Shown here: piece after piece, positions 32,586 to 40,867 of the stretch | How the letters are laid out: every line of letters starts with the position of its first letter | How positions within the stretch are numbered: position 1 is the first letter of the stretch | NCBI RefSeq assembly: GCF_049943335.1 | Contig: NZ_JBNFVY010000008.1 | Coordinates: forward strand, 43,572 to 107,571 | Direction of reading: 5' to 3' | Length of the DNA: 64,000 bases | Source of the DNA: JBNFVY01 sp049943335 | GTDB taxonomy: Bacteria; Pseudomonadota; Alphaproteobacteria; Rhodobacterales; Rhodobacteraceae | The notes under the pieces: model-generated | Databases searched by the model: none | What the model saw: the letters and a program-made list of their open reading frames with translations, nothing else | What the model was told of the DNA's origin: nothing | Program-made: the position numbers and the translations under genes

Positions 32586-33914
32586 CTATTCGCACTTTGC
32601 GCCTTCGAAGCCGCCATTGATCCAGTCAATGGAAATCGCGCCAGCCGGCGGGTTCACGCATTCGGCAGGGAAGCGGATGATATCCACCAGCGTCGCTGAC
32701 CCTGTATCCTTGTCGTATTGATACGTGCCATAGGCCGTGCCCTGGATCGCCTGGTGTCCGTTTGCCAGGGCCATGGAAACGGTGCCGCTTGGCCCTTCCC
32801 ATTCAAGCCCTGTAAGAGACCCAATGATCGCATCCTGATCTGCGCTTCCGGCCTTGTCGGCCGCCGCTTTCACCCCAAGAAGGGCTTGAGCCATCTTGTA
32901 CGACGGATAGGTCGGCAACGTCCCAAAGCGATCAAAGTATGCCTTGCGGAACCATGTGTTCAGCTCGGATGCGGGTGCAAGATCACCGTGCGGGCCACGC
33001 GCGCCAATGATGGTTCCGTCAGGCATTTGGGGGCCCAACCGGTGCATGGCCGTCTCGCCAGTGCTCAGAACGACCTTCGAGCGCTCAAAGATACCGCGCG
33101 CGGACCCCTGGATGATAAAGGCTTCCAGATCGCCACCCCAAAAGCTGGAGTGCACCACATCAGGTGTTGACGTCAGCAAGGCTGAAATCTCCGAGCCGTA
33201 CTGACCCGCATGGATCTTCGGGAATTGCTCTGTCGCGATTTGTGTTCCGCTTTTCAGCTGCGCCATCGTTGCGGAAAAATCACGCCAGTTGTCCTGTCCG
33301 AAAGCGTAGTTCTGGTTGATACCGGCGATGGTATCGGATGGCGCCCCGGTCTCGACAAGATATCGGGCCGCAGCAACGCTATCCATTGTCGCGTGTCCAC
33401 CAGTGCGAAAGGTGTACTTCGGGTCCGTCACGATTTCTTCGAAAATCTGGGGTGTTCCGCAATCAAACAAGATTGTCAGGCGCTCGGCCTTTTCTGCTTC
33501 CGGCGCGATCGCTTTGCAGCTGCCCGAAGAGACATAGCCGATGACCATTTCAACGCCGTCTTTTTCGACAAGTTTGAGATAATCCGCGTTCTTTTGTTTT
33601 GAGTTTTCATCAACGAAGATCGGATCAATTATGGACCCACCGATACCGGCGGTATTGTACTGCCCGGGCACGGCCCCTGCGTTGATGGCTTCGATCATCA
33701 ATTCGGCAGCATTGCGTGCAGGCACTCCGAAGGGCCCTGCCGCACCACCTGACAGGAACGTCACAAAACCGACTTTGACGGAACTGTCCTGAGCATGGGC
33801 TTCGGACGGAGCGGTAAAAGTGGCCATCAGACCAATTGCGGCAGCGGCGAACAGCGACGTTGTGTTATTGAGTACCGCACCAAACGGCGACTTCTTATGA
33901 ACGGAATTGTCCAT
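32586..33914 (-). CDS. Liv-type periplasmic binding protein of the second transporter
   Basis: A 442-residue exported binding protein; start chosen at 33914 because GGAGGAGAAG precedes it, giving a signal peptide (LFAAAAIGLMATFTAPSEAHA). The mature protein opens VKVGFVTFLSGGAAGPFGVPARNAAELMI, the type I binding fold of LivK/aromatic-acid subgroups. It heads the operon that continues into LivH-M-G-F, a small unknown protein and two dehydrogenases. A sigma-54-like promoter lies 66-81 bp upstream of the start codon. Confidence 0.9.
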   Translation of the reverse strand: MDNSVHKKSPFGAVLNNTTSLFAAAAIGLMATFTAPSEAHAQDSSVKVGFVTFLSGGAAGPFGVPARNAAELMIEAINAGAVPGQYNTAGIGGSIIDPIFVDENSKQKNADYLKLVEKDGVEMVIGYVSSGSCKAIAPEAEKAERLTILFDCGTPQIFEEIVTDPKYTFRTGGHATMDSVAAARYLVETGAPSDTIAGINQNYAFGQDNWRDFSATMAQLKSGTQIATEQFPKIHAGQYGSEISALLTSTPDVVHSSFWGGDLEAFIIQGSARGIFERSKVVLSTGETAMHRLGPQMPDGTIIGARGPHGDLAPASELNTWFRKAYFDRFGTLPTYPSYKMAQALLGVKAAADKAGSADQDAIIGSLTGLEWEGPSGTVSMALANGHQAIQGTAYGTYQYDKDTGSATLVDIIRFPAECVNPPAGAISIDWINGGFEGAKCE

Positions 33915-33979
33915 TCTTCTCCTCCAAGTTTTGACCTTGTGAAGGATCAAAATCCGCACAGTCGATCGTGATTGATCGG

Positions 33980-33995
33980 GGCACTTTGCGTGCCT
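33980..33995 (-). promoter_or_regulatory. -24/-12 (sigma-54) promoter for the transport/oxidation operon
   Basis: Read on the minus strand, AGGCACGCAAAGTGCC has GG and GC separated by exactly 10 bases and keeps GGCACG and TGC of the consensus TGGCACG-N4-TTGCW. It predicts a transcript start near 33970 and a 56-base leader with the binding-protein ribosome site. The paired palindromes at 34094-34142 fall about 125-170 bp upstream, the usual range for NtrC-family activator sites. Confidence 0.65.
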
Positions 33996-34093
33996 TCTTG
34001 CTGAACGAAATCCTCCCCACACGACCGTCTGATCGCGTCCGCTTATTTCGGCAGACGAGACAACTTCATTCAACTTGCAGAAGAAAAGTACCC

Positions 34094-34108
34094 GAGCGCA
34101 TACCGCTC
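34094..34108. promoter_or_regulatory. palindrome GAGCG-N5-CGCTC, proximal copy
   Basis: GAGCGCATACCGCTC has perfect 5-bp arms. With the copy at 34124 it forms a tandem pair 32 bp (three helical turns) apart, upstream of the sigma-54-like promoter. The same arms occur in the pair at 21043 and 21071. Confidence 0.7.
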
Positions 34109-34123
34109 ATGATAACTGTTTTC

Positions 34124-34142
34124 TTGAGCGCATACCGCTCAA
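34124..34142. promoter_or_regulatory. palindrome TTGAGCG-N5-CGCTCAA, distal copy
   Basis: TTGAGCGCATACCGCTCAA is a perfect 7-bp-arm palindrome and the strongest of the four copies in the window. Its position suits an enhancer-like site for an NtrC-family regulator. Confidence 0.7.
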
Positions 34143-34613
34143 ACGGGATTTTCTTGGCTTTGGGCACGGTCGATACCAAGGGAAAATCTGTGTGATAGGC
34201 CGCTGCGCCGGCTGCCCACCGTCGGACCAGGTCTTCCCTGGCCGACTTGACGCAAGTCGCAACCGCTGCGGTGTCGCAGCAGTCGACCTTTCTGGCCTGG
34301 GATCCCCGACATTTCTGCCGGCGAATAGGGGCGGCAGGTTGCACCCCGTTGCCGTCACCGCGCAACACCGCGCCCGACAATTGGAAATCCGCGACGCGTT
34401 ATTGGCCAATGGATATCAGGTCACACCGCCGCCTATCGAATATTAGGATTTCCCGGCGATCTGTTTTCGTCTCAGGGCGTGGTTGATGTTCCAACCAACG
34501 GGCTGGGATTTGATCGCGAAGGGCACATGCGCGCGAGGCGGCGTCCTGCGCCTGACGACCAAGTACGAAAAACTTGCCCCCGCGCCTTGAATGTCCCTAG
34601 AGCCGATCGCTGG

Positions 34614-35261
34614 CTAGAACGAGCACTTGGCCCGGAAACTGACGCCTGCGCCCCCGTCCGGGTGGCGCACGCGCAATTCCTCGGCGTGCAACATCAGGCG
34701 CGGGAAATCGCGCGCGGGCCCAGCAGCGTAAAACGGATCGCCCAAAATCGGGTGGCCAATTTCAAGCATATGAACCCGCAACTGGTGTGACCGACCGGTC
34801 TTGGGGAACAGACGTACCCGGCTTTCCCCGTCGCGTGCCCGAAGAACACGGTAGTCAGTGATCGCCTGCTTGCCATTTTCGTGATCGACTTTCTGAAGCG
34901 GCCGGTTGGGCCAATCCACGATCAGGGGCAAATCGATGGTTCCGGTCTTTGGCGTCAGTTCGCCCCAGACCCGCGCCACATAAGTCTTCTTCGTCTGGCG
35001 TTTTTCGAACTGTAGCCCCAAGTGCCGTTGCGCGTGGGGCGACAGGGCAAACACCATCACGCCCGATGTGTCGCGGTCCAGTCGATGGACCAAAAGCGCT
35101 TCTGGAAACACGGCCTGAACACGTGACAACAGGCAGTCGGCCAGGTGCGCACCCTTGCCCGGAACGGACAGCAGACCGGCGGGTTTGTCGACGGCCAGAA
35201 GTTCGTGATCGTGATGCAGGATAACCAACGGGTCCTGCGGCGGGGCATAGGCGTCATTCAT
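34614..35261 (-). CDS. rluA: RluA-family pseudouridine synthase
   Basis: A 215-residue enzyme that isomerises uridine in rRNA and/or tRNA. The catalytic Asp lies in LVHRLDRDTSGVMVFA; flanking motifs are ELLAVDKPAGLLSVPG, KKTYVARVWGE and RSHQLRVHMLEIGHPILGDPFY. It has no N-terminal S4 domain, matching the short RluA type. The gene stands alone between two non-coding stretches. Confidence 0.9.
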   Translation of the reverse strand: MNDAYAPPQDPLVILHHDHELLAVDKPAGLLSVPGKGAHLADCLLSRVQAVFPEALLVHRLDRDTSGVMVFALSPHAQRHLGLQFEKRQTKKTYVARVWGELTPKTGTIDLPLIVDWPNRPLQKVDHENGKQAITDYRVLRARDGESRVRLFPKTGRSHQLRVHMLEIGHPILGDPFYAAGPARDFPRLMLHAEELRVRHPDGGAGVSFRAKCSF

Positions 35262-35734
35262 GACGGCGGGGTAACGGTTGACGGTCGGCGCGTCCAGTTG
35301 ATTGAGTAGTAGGGCCCCGCCGACATCAAAGGCATCACCGTTGTCGGCCGTGAAAATGGCTGCTCCGACCGCAAGCCTCTGTCTTCATCCAATGCACCGA
35401 CCGCGCCTTGGAGCGGGCGCTTGGCCCGTCAGGTCACGGTCATGCGCGCACAGCGACCAGTCTACACTTCATGCACCCTGGGCGAACACATCCGTCAACA
35501 TTTCGCTTAACGCATCCGCGTCATGTCGCGTGAAGGCATCGGGATTATCGCCGTCTCCACCCACCCTCGGGCTATGTCCCTTGCGTTCATATCGCCCGCC
35601 CGCTGGTGCATAGGCCCCTGCGACCACCTAACCAGTTGTCCCCGCACGGTTGGCGCTGCGGACCAAGGCCAACAGATTCCCTGTGGACTTGGTCGTGGGA
35701 ATGCTCGGTGCGCCCTTTTGGGGGACTGAGCGCG
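35262..35734. other. gap between rluA and thiolase genes
   Basis: About 470 bp without a recognised gene. On the minus strand a 52-codon frame (about 35474-35632, GTG start directly after a stop, ending LSEMLTDVFAQGA) has protein-like composition but no family match that I know. It may be the end of a degraded gene. Confidence 0.3.
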
Positions 35735-36895
35735 CTAAACCCGCTCAATCGCGATGGCCGTGCCTTCGCCGCCGCCGATGCAGATCGCTGCGACGCCGCG
35801 TTTTAGATCCCGTTTTTCCAAAGCGTTCAGCAAAGTGACGATGATTCGGGCACCGGACGCGCCGATCGGATGACCCAGAGCGCAGGCACCGCCATTCACA
35901 TTCACGATGTCATGGCTTAGCCCCATCTCGTGCATGAAAGCCATCGGAACAACGGCGAAGGCTTCGTTCACCTCCCACAAATCCACGTCTTCCTTGGCCC
36001 AGCCGATTTTTTCCAGCAACTTTTGTGCCGCTGGAACCGGGGCTGTCGGAAAGTGCGCGGGTGCGTGCGCGTGGCTGGCATGGCCCAAAATCCGTGCCCG
36101 CGCGCCTTCGGGCGTTGACGCCAGCACCAAGGCCGCTGCCCCATCCGAAATGGACGAAGAATTGGCCGGCGTCACGGTGCCGTCTTTTCGGAACGCAGGC
36201 TTCAACAGCGGAATTTTGTCGGGACGCGCATTGGCCGGCTGTTCATCGGCCGCGACCGTGGTTTCGCCTTTGCGGGTCGAAAGGGCTACGGGTGTGATTT
36301 CATTATCAAATGCCCCGCTTTCCTGCGCCTCCAGAGCCCGCGACAATGAGGCAAGCGCGTAGTCGTCCTGTGCCTGGCGGGTGAACTGGAAGGCTTCTGC
36401 GCAGTCTTCGGCAAATGTGCCCATCAGGCGGCCCTTGTCATAGGCGTCTTCCAACCCGTCAAGAAACATGTGGTCCATCACCTGAGCATGTCCCAGCCGC
36501 GCCCCGACGCGCATCTTGGGCAGCAAGTAAGGCGCGTTTGTCATGCTTTCCATACCACCGGCCACCATCACCTCGGCCCCGCCAAGTGCGATCTGGTCGA
36601 AAGCAATCATGGCCGCTTTCATGCCCGAGCCACACATTTTGTTCAGGGTGGTCGCCGGCGTTGCGTCGGACAAACCCGCGGCGAACCCGGCTTGTCGCGC
36701 AGGCGCCTGCCCCTGCCCGGCCGGCAGAACGCAACCCATCAAAACCTCGTCTACTTGGCTTGGATCTGTCTTTGCGTCCGACAGTGCGGAACGGATCGCC
36801 TCTCCGCCCAAATCCGCGGCTGGTTGGTCGGTAAAGACGCCCTGGAACCCACCCATTGCAGTTCGTTTGGCCCCCAGAATGAACACTTCGCGCAT
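35735..36895 (-). CDS. acetyl-CoA C-acyltransferase (thiolase)
   Basis: A 386-residue biosynthetic/degradative thiolase with all catalytic parts: the nucleophilic Cys in LNKMCGSGMKA, the His in NVNGGACALGHPIGASGAR and the second Cys in CIGGGEGTAIAIERV. I use the start at 36895 (MREVFILGAKRTAMGGF), preceded by GGGGAGAG; the longer open frame is not conserved in character. It condenses or cleaves 3-ketoacyl-CoA. It stands alone, divergent from the STAS gene, and could supply the missing activity of the decayed thiolase, though nothing links them. Confidence 0.93.
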   Translation of the reverse strand: MREVFILGAKRTAMGGFQGVFTDQPAADLGGEAIRSALSDAKTDPSQVDEVLMGCVLPAGQGQAPARQAGFAAGLSDATPATTLNKMCGSGMKAAMIAFDQIALGGAEVMVAGGMESMTNAPYLLPKMRVGARLGHAQVMDHMFLDGLEDAYDKGRLMGTFAEDCAEAFQFTRQAQDDYALASLSRALEAQESGAFDNEITPVALSTRKGETTVAADEQPANARPDKIPLLKPAFRKDGTVTPANSSSISDGAAALVLASTPEGARARILGHASHAHAPAHFPTAPVPAAQKLLEKIGWAKEDVDLWEVNEAFAVVPMAFMHEMGLSHDIVNVNGGACALGHPIGASGARIIVTLLNALEKRDLKRGVAAICIGGGEGTAIAIERV

Positions 36896-36984
36896 GACAT
36901 CTCTCCCCATCCAAATAGCGAAAACCGATTGGTAACAATTCCTAGCTATTCTGCGTCCAAGTGTCGAGAACAGGAGACATCCCG

Positions 36985-37326
36985 ATGAACCTAGAAATTG
37001 ATCATTATGCGGATGCCGTTTTGGTTTCGGTCGACGATTCACGTATCGACGCGTCGGTCGCTATTCAGTTCAAGGATTCCATGCGGGCGTTGACTTCTGG
37101 CGGGCCCAAACGTGTCATCTTGAATATGGAAAAGGTGGATTTTTTGGATTCGAGCGGCTTGGGCGCGGTTGTGGCCGCAATGAAGCAACTGGATGCGAAC
37201 CAAACGTTGGAATTGGCCGGACTGACGGAAAATGTCGCCAAGGTGTTTCGACTCACGCGCCTGGATGCCGTTTTCACGATTCACCAGAATGCGAGCGATG
37301 CGGTTGCCGGGCTTGCCGATGTGTAA
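36985..37326 (+). CDS. STAS-domain anti-sigma factor antagonist (RsbV/SpoIIAA-like)
   Basis: A 113-residue single STAS domain. The phosphorylatable serine lies in VDFLDSSGLGAVVAAMK, the classic anti-anti-sigma motif. The start at 36985 has CAGGAGA 7 bases upstream. The next gene encodes a HATPase of the anti-sigma kinase type and overlaps its stop, so the pair should form a partner-switching module. No matching sigma factor or phosphatase is encoded nearby. Confidence 0.9.
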   Translation: MNLEIDHYADAVLVSVDDSRIDASVAIQFKDSMRALTSGGPKRVILNMEKVDFLDSSGLGAVVAAMKQLDANQTLELAGLTENVAKVFRLTRLDAVFTIHQNASDAVAGLADV

Positions 37327-37795
37327 ACCTGTTAAGACGACAGGAGGAAACGGTGAACGCCTGTTCGAACGTACCTTTGACGCTTCTTTCAAAGAGGTGC
37401 GCGCTGTCTTGTGCGGACTGATTGGATGCCTGCGCGCGCGCAACTATTCAGAAGAAGAGATCGGTTCGGTAGAATTGGTTCTTGCTGAAACGCTGAATAA
37501 TATTGTCGAACATGCTTACGGAGAGGACAAAGGCGGCAAGGTCGTTCTGACATCGGACCTGACGGACCGGGGATTGAAATTTACCATTCTCGACTTCGGC
37601 GCCGCCATGCCGAACGGAGAGCCCCCCTTGGGGATGACGGCCGATCCAACCGCCGAAACTGAAGACCTCGCCGAAGGTGGATTTGGTTGGTTCCTCATCC
37701 GAGAGATTGCGCGGGACCTGGAATATTCCCGTGTCGATAATGCAAACCAAGTCACGTTTCGCATTGCCGTCGGCAATGTGATTCAGCTGAACTAG
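37319..37795 (+). CDS. anti-sigma factor serine kinase (RsbW/SpoIIAB-like HATPase)
   Basis: A 158-residue GHKL ATPase: N-box region VELVLAETLNNIVEHAY, then the D-box LDFGAAMP and the lid/G-box GGFGWFLIREIARDLEY. It has no dimerisation/phosphotransfer domain, so it is the anti-sigma kinase type that binds a sigma factor or phosphorylates the STAS partner. The ATG at 37319 overlaps the STAS gene stop by 8 bases. A GGAGG inside the gene precedes a GTG that is out of frame and is not used. Confidence 0.87.
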   Translation: MCKPVKTTGGNGERLFERTFDASFKEVRAVLCGLIGCLRARNYSEEEIGSVELVLAETLNNIVEHAYGEDKGGKVVLTSDLTDRGLKFTILDFGAAMPNGEPPLGMTADPTAETEDLAEGGFGWFLIREIARDLEYSRVDNANQVTFRIAVGNVIQLN

Positions 37796-38150
37796 GTCCA
37801 TATTTCAAAATTCCAGGCAAGGATGCGCGCAAGCTGCGCAATCCTGCCCCGTTTGCGATGAAAAATGCCGCTTGAAATGTGACGTGTGGCCCATCTTGGT
37901 GGGCTCTTATGCCTGGCATTCTTACAGTTCGCGCTTAGCGTGTGTCACGTCCCGAAAACGCCTTATTTCGATCAAAGCCACGCCCCATTCAACCGTCAAA
38001 AGAGCTGGGTAGCTGCATATAGCTTCCCTCGGCGTCGCGTTAAACAGCCCCCACCCAGTGCGCGGCGCCGAGGAACATATCACACGACACTTACGACTGT
38101 ATGGTGTGCGTGACTGCTAACCACGCATAAAACAAGGCGTGTGGCGGCGA
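37796..38150. other. intergenic region with an imperfect hairpin
   Basis: About 355 bp without a gene, between convergent genes. An imperfect GC-rich stem-loop at 37816-37848 (GGCAAGGATGCGC ... GCGCAATCCTGCC) lies 21 bp after the kinase stop and may end that transcript, though it has no T-run. Nothing else is recognised. Confidence 0.4.
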
Positions 38151-38477
38151 TCAGTTCAACTGGAAGTGGAGTGGATATTGTCCATCCTCAAACGGCCCGA
38201 AAAGGTCGGGTAGATCGGGGTGGTCAACCGGCTGGCCAGAGTAATCTGCGATCAGGTTTTGCTCACTCACATACGCAACGTAGTAACTTTGGTCGTTTTC
38301 AGCGAGCAGGTGATAAAACGGTTGTTCACGACGGGGGCGTGCTTCCTCTGGGATTGCATCATACCATTCCTCGGTATTCGAAAACTCAGGATCCACGTCA
38401 AACACCACCCCCCGGAAGGGATGCTTCCGGTGGCGGACCACTTGGCCTAGATGATATTTCGCACGCGCTCTGAGCAT
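38151..38477 (-). CDS. hspQ: HspQ/YccV-type hemimethylated-DNA-binding-domain protein
   Basis: A 108-residue protein of the HspQ family. RAKYHLGQVVRHRKHPFRGVVFDVDPEF and QPFYHLLAEN...YVAYVSEQNL are the family landmarks. HspQ of enterobacteria acts as a heat-shock factor and Lon specificity enhancer and binds hemimethylated DNA in vitro. The start at 38477 (MLRARAKYHLGQ) matches the usual length; the frame extends ~18 codons upstream. Confidence 0.88.
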   Translation of the reverse strand: MLRARAKYHLGQVVRHRKHPFRGVVFDVDPEFSNTEEWYDAIPEEARPRREQPFYHLLAENDQSYYVAYVSEQNLIADYSGQPVDHPDLPDLFGPFEDGQYPLHFQLN

Positions 38478-38562
38478 TCGTTTGCAACCCCCGTACTCTG
38501 TTAGTAATCCTTTCATTAAGAGCATGTCCATTCATCTACGCTGAAAAATAGGGAAACAGTCT

Positions 38563-39444
38563 GTGAACCTTGTCTTGACAGTTCTGGAAATTGTCGCCCC
38601 TGTTTTTTTGCTCGCACTGGTTGGATTCGCATGGGTAAAACTGGGATTCGAATATAGAATTCAGTTTGTTACGCAACTGGCAATGACCCTGTCGGTTCCT
38701 TGCCTTATTTTCACTTCACTCATGAAAACCGATGTCTCGCCGCAAGCCCTTGCCGCAGTCTCATTGGCTTCCATCGTAGCCTATGCTGCGGTGACCGTCG
38801 TGATGTGGATTTTGGTGAAGGGGGTCGGCATGGATTCCCGGACCTACTTGGCGCCGCTCATTTTTGGCAACACCGGCAATCTTGGCTTGCCGCTCGCCCT
38901 GTTTGCATTTGGGGACGAAGGGCTGGGCTACGCCGTCGTAGTCTTCGCGATCATGGCAATCTGGTCATTCACCTTCGGCGTCTGGCTTGTGTCGGATGGC
39001 GGTGGATTGGGGAAGGTCATCAAGGAACCTTTGGTCGGGGCAACGATTTTGGGCGGGATTTTCCTGTGGCAAGGGTGGGAAACGCCGACGTTTCTGACCA
39101 ACACCCTGACGCTCATCGGACAGCTGGCAATCCCGATAATGCTGATCACACTGGGCGTGGCAATTGCGCGTCTGACCCCAGGCGGATTGGGCCGCGCGAT
39201 ATGGGTTTCAATTTTGAAGTTCGCCTTGTGCGCGGGGATTGCCTGGGGTGTCGGGCTGGCGTTCCATCTGGACCCGGTTGCATTTGCGGTTCTTGTGATT
39301 CAGATCGCAACGCCGGTCGCGGTAACGTCCTACTTGCTGGCGGAAAAATATGGCGCAGACGCAGACGCGGTCGCGGGGCTTGTCGTCGTTTCCACACTAT
39401 TATCAGTGGTCACGCTTCCGCTGACATTGGCGTTTGTGATCTGA
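38563..39444 (+). CDS. AEC-family transporter (auxin-efflux-carrier type)
   Basis: A 293-residue membrane protein with about ten helices in two inverted halves. Family marks include MTLSVPCLIFTSLMKTD in the first half, the conserved FGNTGNLGLPLALFAFG and IQIATPVAVTSYLLAEKYG near the end. AEC proteins export or exchange small organic acids such as malonate or malate. The start is GTG at 38563. It stands between hspQ (divergent) and a lipoprotein gene. Confidence 0.9.
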   Translation: MNLVLTVLEIVAPVFLLALVGFAWVKLGFEYRIQFVTQLAMTLSVPCLIFTSLMKTDVSPQALAAVSLASIVAYAAVTVVMWILVKGVGMDSRTYLAPLIFGNTGNLGLPLALFAFGDEGLGYAVVVFAIMAIWSFTFGVWLVSDGGGLGKVIKEPLVGATILGGIFLWQGWETPTFLTNTLTLIGQLAIPIMLITLGVAIARLTPGGLGRAIWVSILKFALCAGIAWGVGLAFHLDPVAFAVLVIQIATPVAVTSYLLAEKYGADADAVAGLVVVSTLLSVVTLPLTLAFVI

Positions 39445-39519
39445 ATCCTGCGGATTTTCCGTTTTCTTGCAGGCCAGCGCGCGCTATGGTGCCAAAAAAC
39501 AAAAATGCGAGCGAGGCAA

Positions 39520-40107
39520 ATGAGCAGACTTCTTCGCGCTCTGATATTACTGAGCTTTGCTGCCGCATGCGGCAGCGGCAACTTTTCGGCGCCACGGCAA
39601 CTGGACAATGCCTGTGCCATTGCCGCCGAGAGACCGCAATATATCAAAGCTATGAAACGATCCGAACGTCGTTGGGGCGTTCCGGTCGCCGTTCAGATGG
39701 CGACAATCTATCAGGAAAGCAAATTCATCGGGAATGCGCGGACCCCCTATCAATTCGCCTTGGGCGTCATCCCCATGGGCCGCCAGAGTAGCGCCTATGG
39801 ATACAGTCAGGCGCTTGACGCGACGTGGAAAGAATACAAGCGCGAGACCGGCAATCGCACCGCGCGTCGGGACCGGATCGCGGACGCGACGGATTTCATC
39901 GGCTGGTACATGGATGGCTCGACCAAACGATTGGGCATTCCAAAAACCGACGCCGGGAACCAATACCTTGCCTATCACGAAGGGCGCAGCGGATATGCAC
40001 GCGGAAGCTATCGCTCAAAGCCCTGGTTGTTGAGGGTGTCGGGCGAAGTGGCGCAACGCGCGCAGCTCTATACCATCCAGATGGCAACCTGTCCGCGGCG
40101 GTTTTGA
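39520..40107 (+). CDS. lytic-transglycosylase-like (SLT-domain) lipoprotein
   Basis: A 195-residue lipoprotein with lipobox LLSFAAACGSG and a lysozyme-fold domain: RRWGVPVAVQMATIYQESKF gives the catalytic-Glu segment of SLT enzymes, followed by AYGYSQALDATWKEY and DATDFIGWYMDGSTKRLG. It probably cleaves or binds peptidoglycan at the outer membrane. ATG 39520 with GAGG upstream is preferred to ATG 39505. It converges on lolA. Confidence 0.82.
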   Translation: MSRLLRALILLSFAAACGSGNFSAPRQLDNACAIAAERPQYIKAMKRSERRWGVPVAVQMATIYQESKFIGNARTPYQFALGVIPMGRQSSAYGYSQALDATWKEYKRETGNRTARRDRIADATDFIGWYMDGSTKRLGIPKTDAGNQYLAYHEGRSGYARGSYRSKPWLLRVSGEVAQRAQLYTIQMATCPRRF

Positions 40108-40710
40108 TCACAGTCCGCGGCGGGTGATTTCCTGAGGAATGTTGAACTTGGTGTCGCCGATCGCGAGGCCCTTTTCCAACTCGCCCAAAATGACTGTCGT
40201 TTCGGATCCGCCGCCGTCGCGAATGATCCATTGACGCAGCTCGACCGGGTTGGCCGTAAAGACCATTTCGATGGACCCGTATTCGGGGTGATCGGGGTCT
40301 TGCGCCACCACTGTCGTGGTTGTCGCATCAGATTTGTGCCCGACCACCATGCGGTCGCGCGTCAGATCGACGTTGCGCGCAAGAATCAGCGACAGGGGCG
40401 TGCGCGCAAGGGGGTATCGTTCGGGCGATTGGTTCGACTTGCCGTCGAAGATCGCCACCTCGGACCCCCCGGCCATGACCAGCGTTCGTTCCGGCGGATT
40501 GTAATCGAAGCGCACCCGCCCAGGACGCTTGATCAGGATCGTCCCGGTCAGGATCGTGCCGTCATCGTTGACTTGGGTGAATTCGCCCGATGCGGTCTTG
40601 AGCCCGTTCAAGTAATTGGAAATGGCTTGAAGCGACAGTTTTTCTGCGGCAACTGGCGTAGCGACAACGGAGGCAACAAGAATTGCCAAGGCAAAACGAC
40701 GTGTAATCAT
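40108..40710 (-). CDS. lolA: LolA, outer-membrane lipoprotein carrier
   Basis: A 200-residue periplasmic chaperone that ferries lipoproteins from LolCDE to the outer membrane. It has a Sec signal (ALAILVASVVATPVAA) and the LolA landmarks LKTASGEFTQ, GTILIKRPGRVRFDYNPPE and a C-terminal RGL. The ATG at 40710 gives a proper signal peptide; the open frame runs further upstream. It lies downstream of ftsK on the same strand, a gene order often seen in alphaproteobacteria. Confidence 0.93.
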   Translation of the reverse strand: MITRRFALAILVASVVATPVAAEKLSLQAISNYLNGLKTASGEFTQVNDDGTILTGTILIKRPGRVRFDYNPPERTLVMAGGSEVAIFDGKSNQSPERYPLARTPLSLILARNVDLTRDRMVVGHKSDATTTTVVAQDPDHPEYGSIEMVFTANPVELRQWIIRDGGGSETTVILGELEKGLAIGDTKFNIPQEITRRGL

Positions 40711-40867
40711 GCCGCAAAGATAGCGCGTGGCAGGCAGGATGACACCACACATTTCAATCACGGTGAAATGAGCGGCACGCGACCGCTCACGCCATTCCAC
40801 TGGGGCCTTCGACGCCCTTGAATGCGTCGCGTCCAAGACCGCCCCGAACCTTATCGTTCAGGCGCCC

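Larger units (their letters stand above)
33996..34613. other. long regulatory/non-coding stretch upstream of the binding-protein operon
   Basis: About 600 bp with no supportable gene. The left part carries the paired GAGCG-N5-CGCTC palindromes. Further right, short plus-strand pieces look protein-like (for example ending LANGYQVTPPP near 34430, and GGVLRLTTKYEKL near 34560) in different frames, which may be relics of one gene. No family was recognised. Confidence 0.45.
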
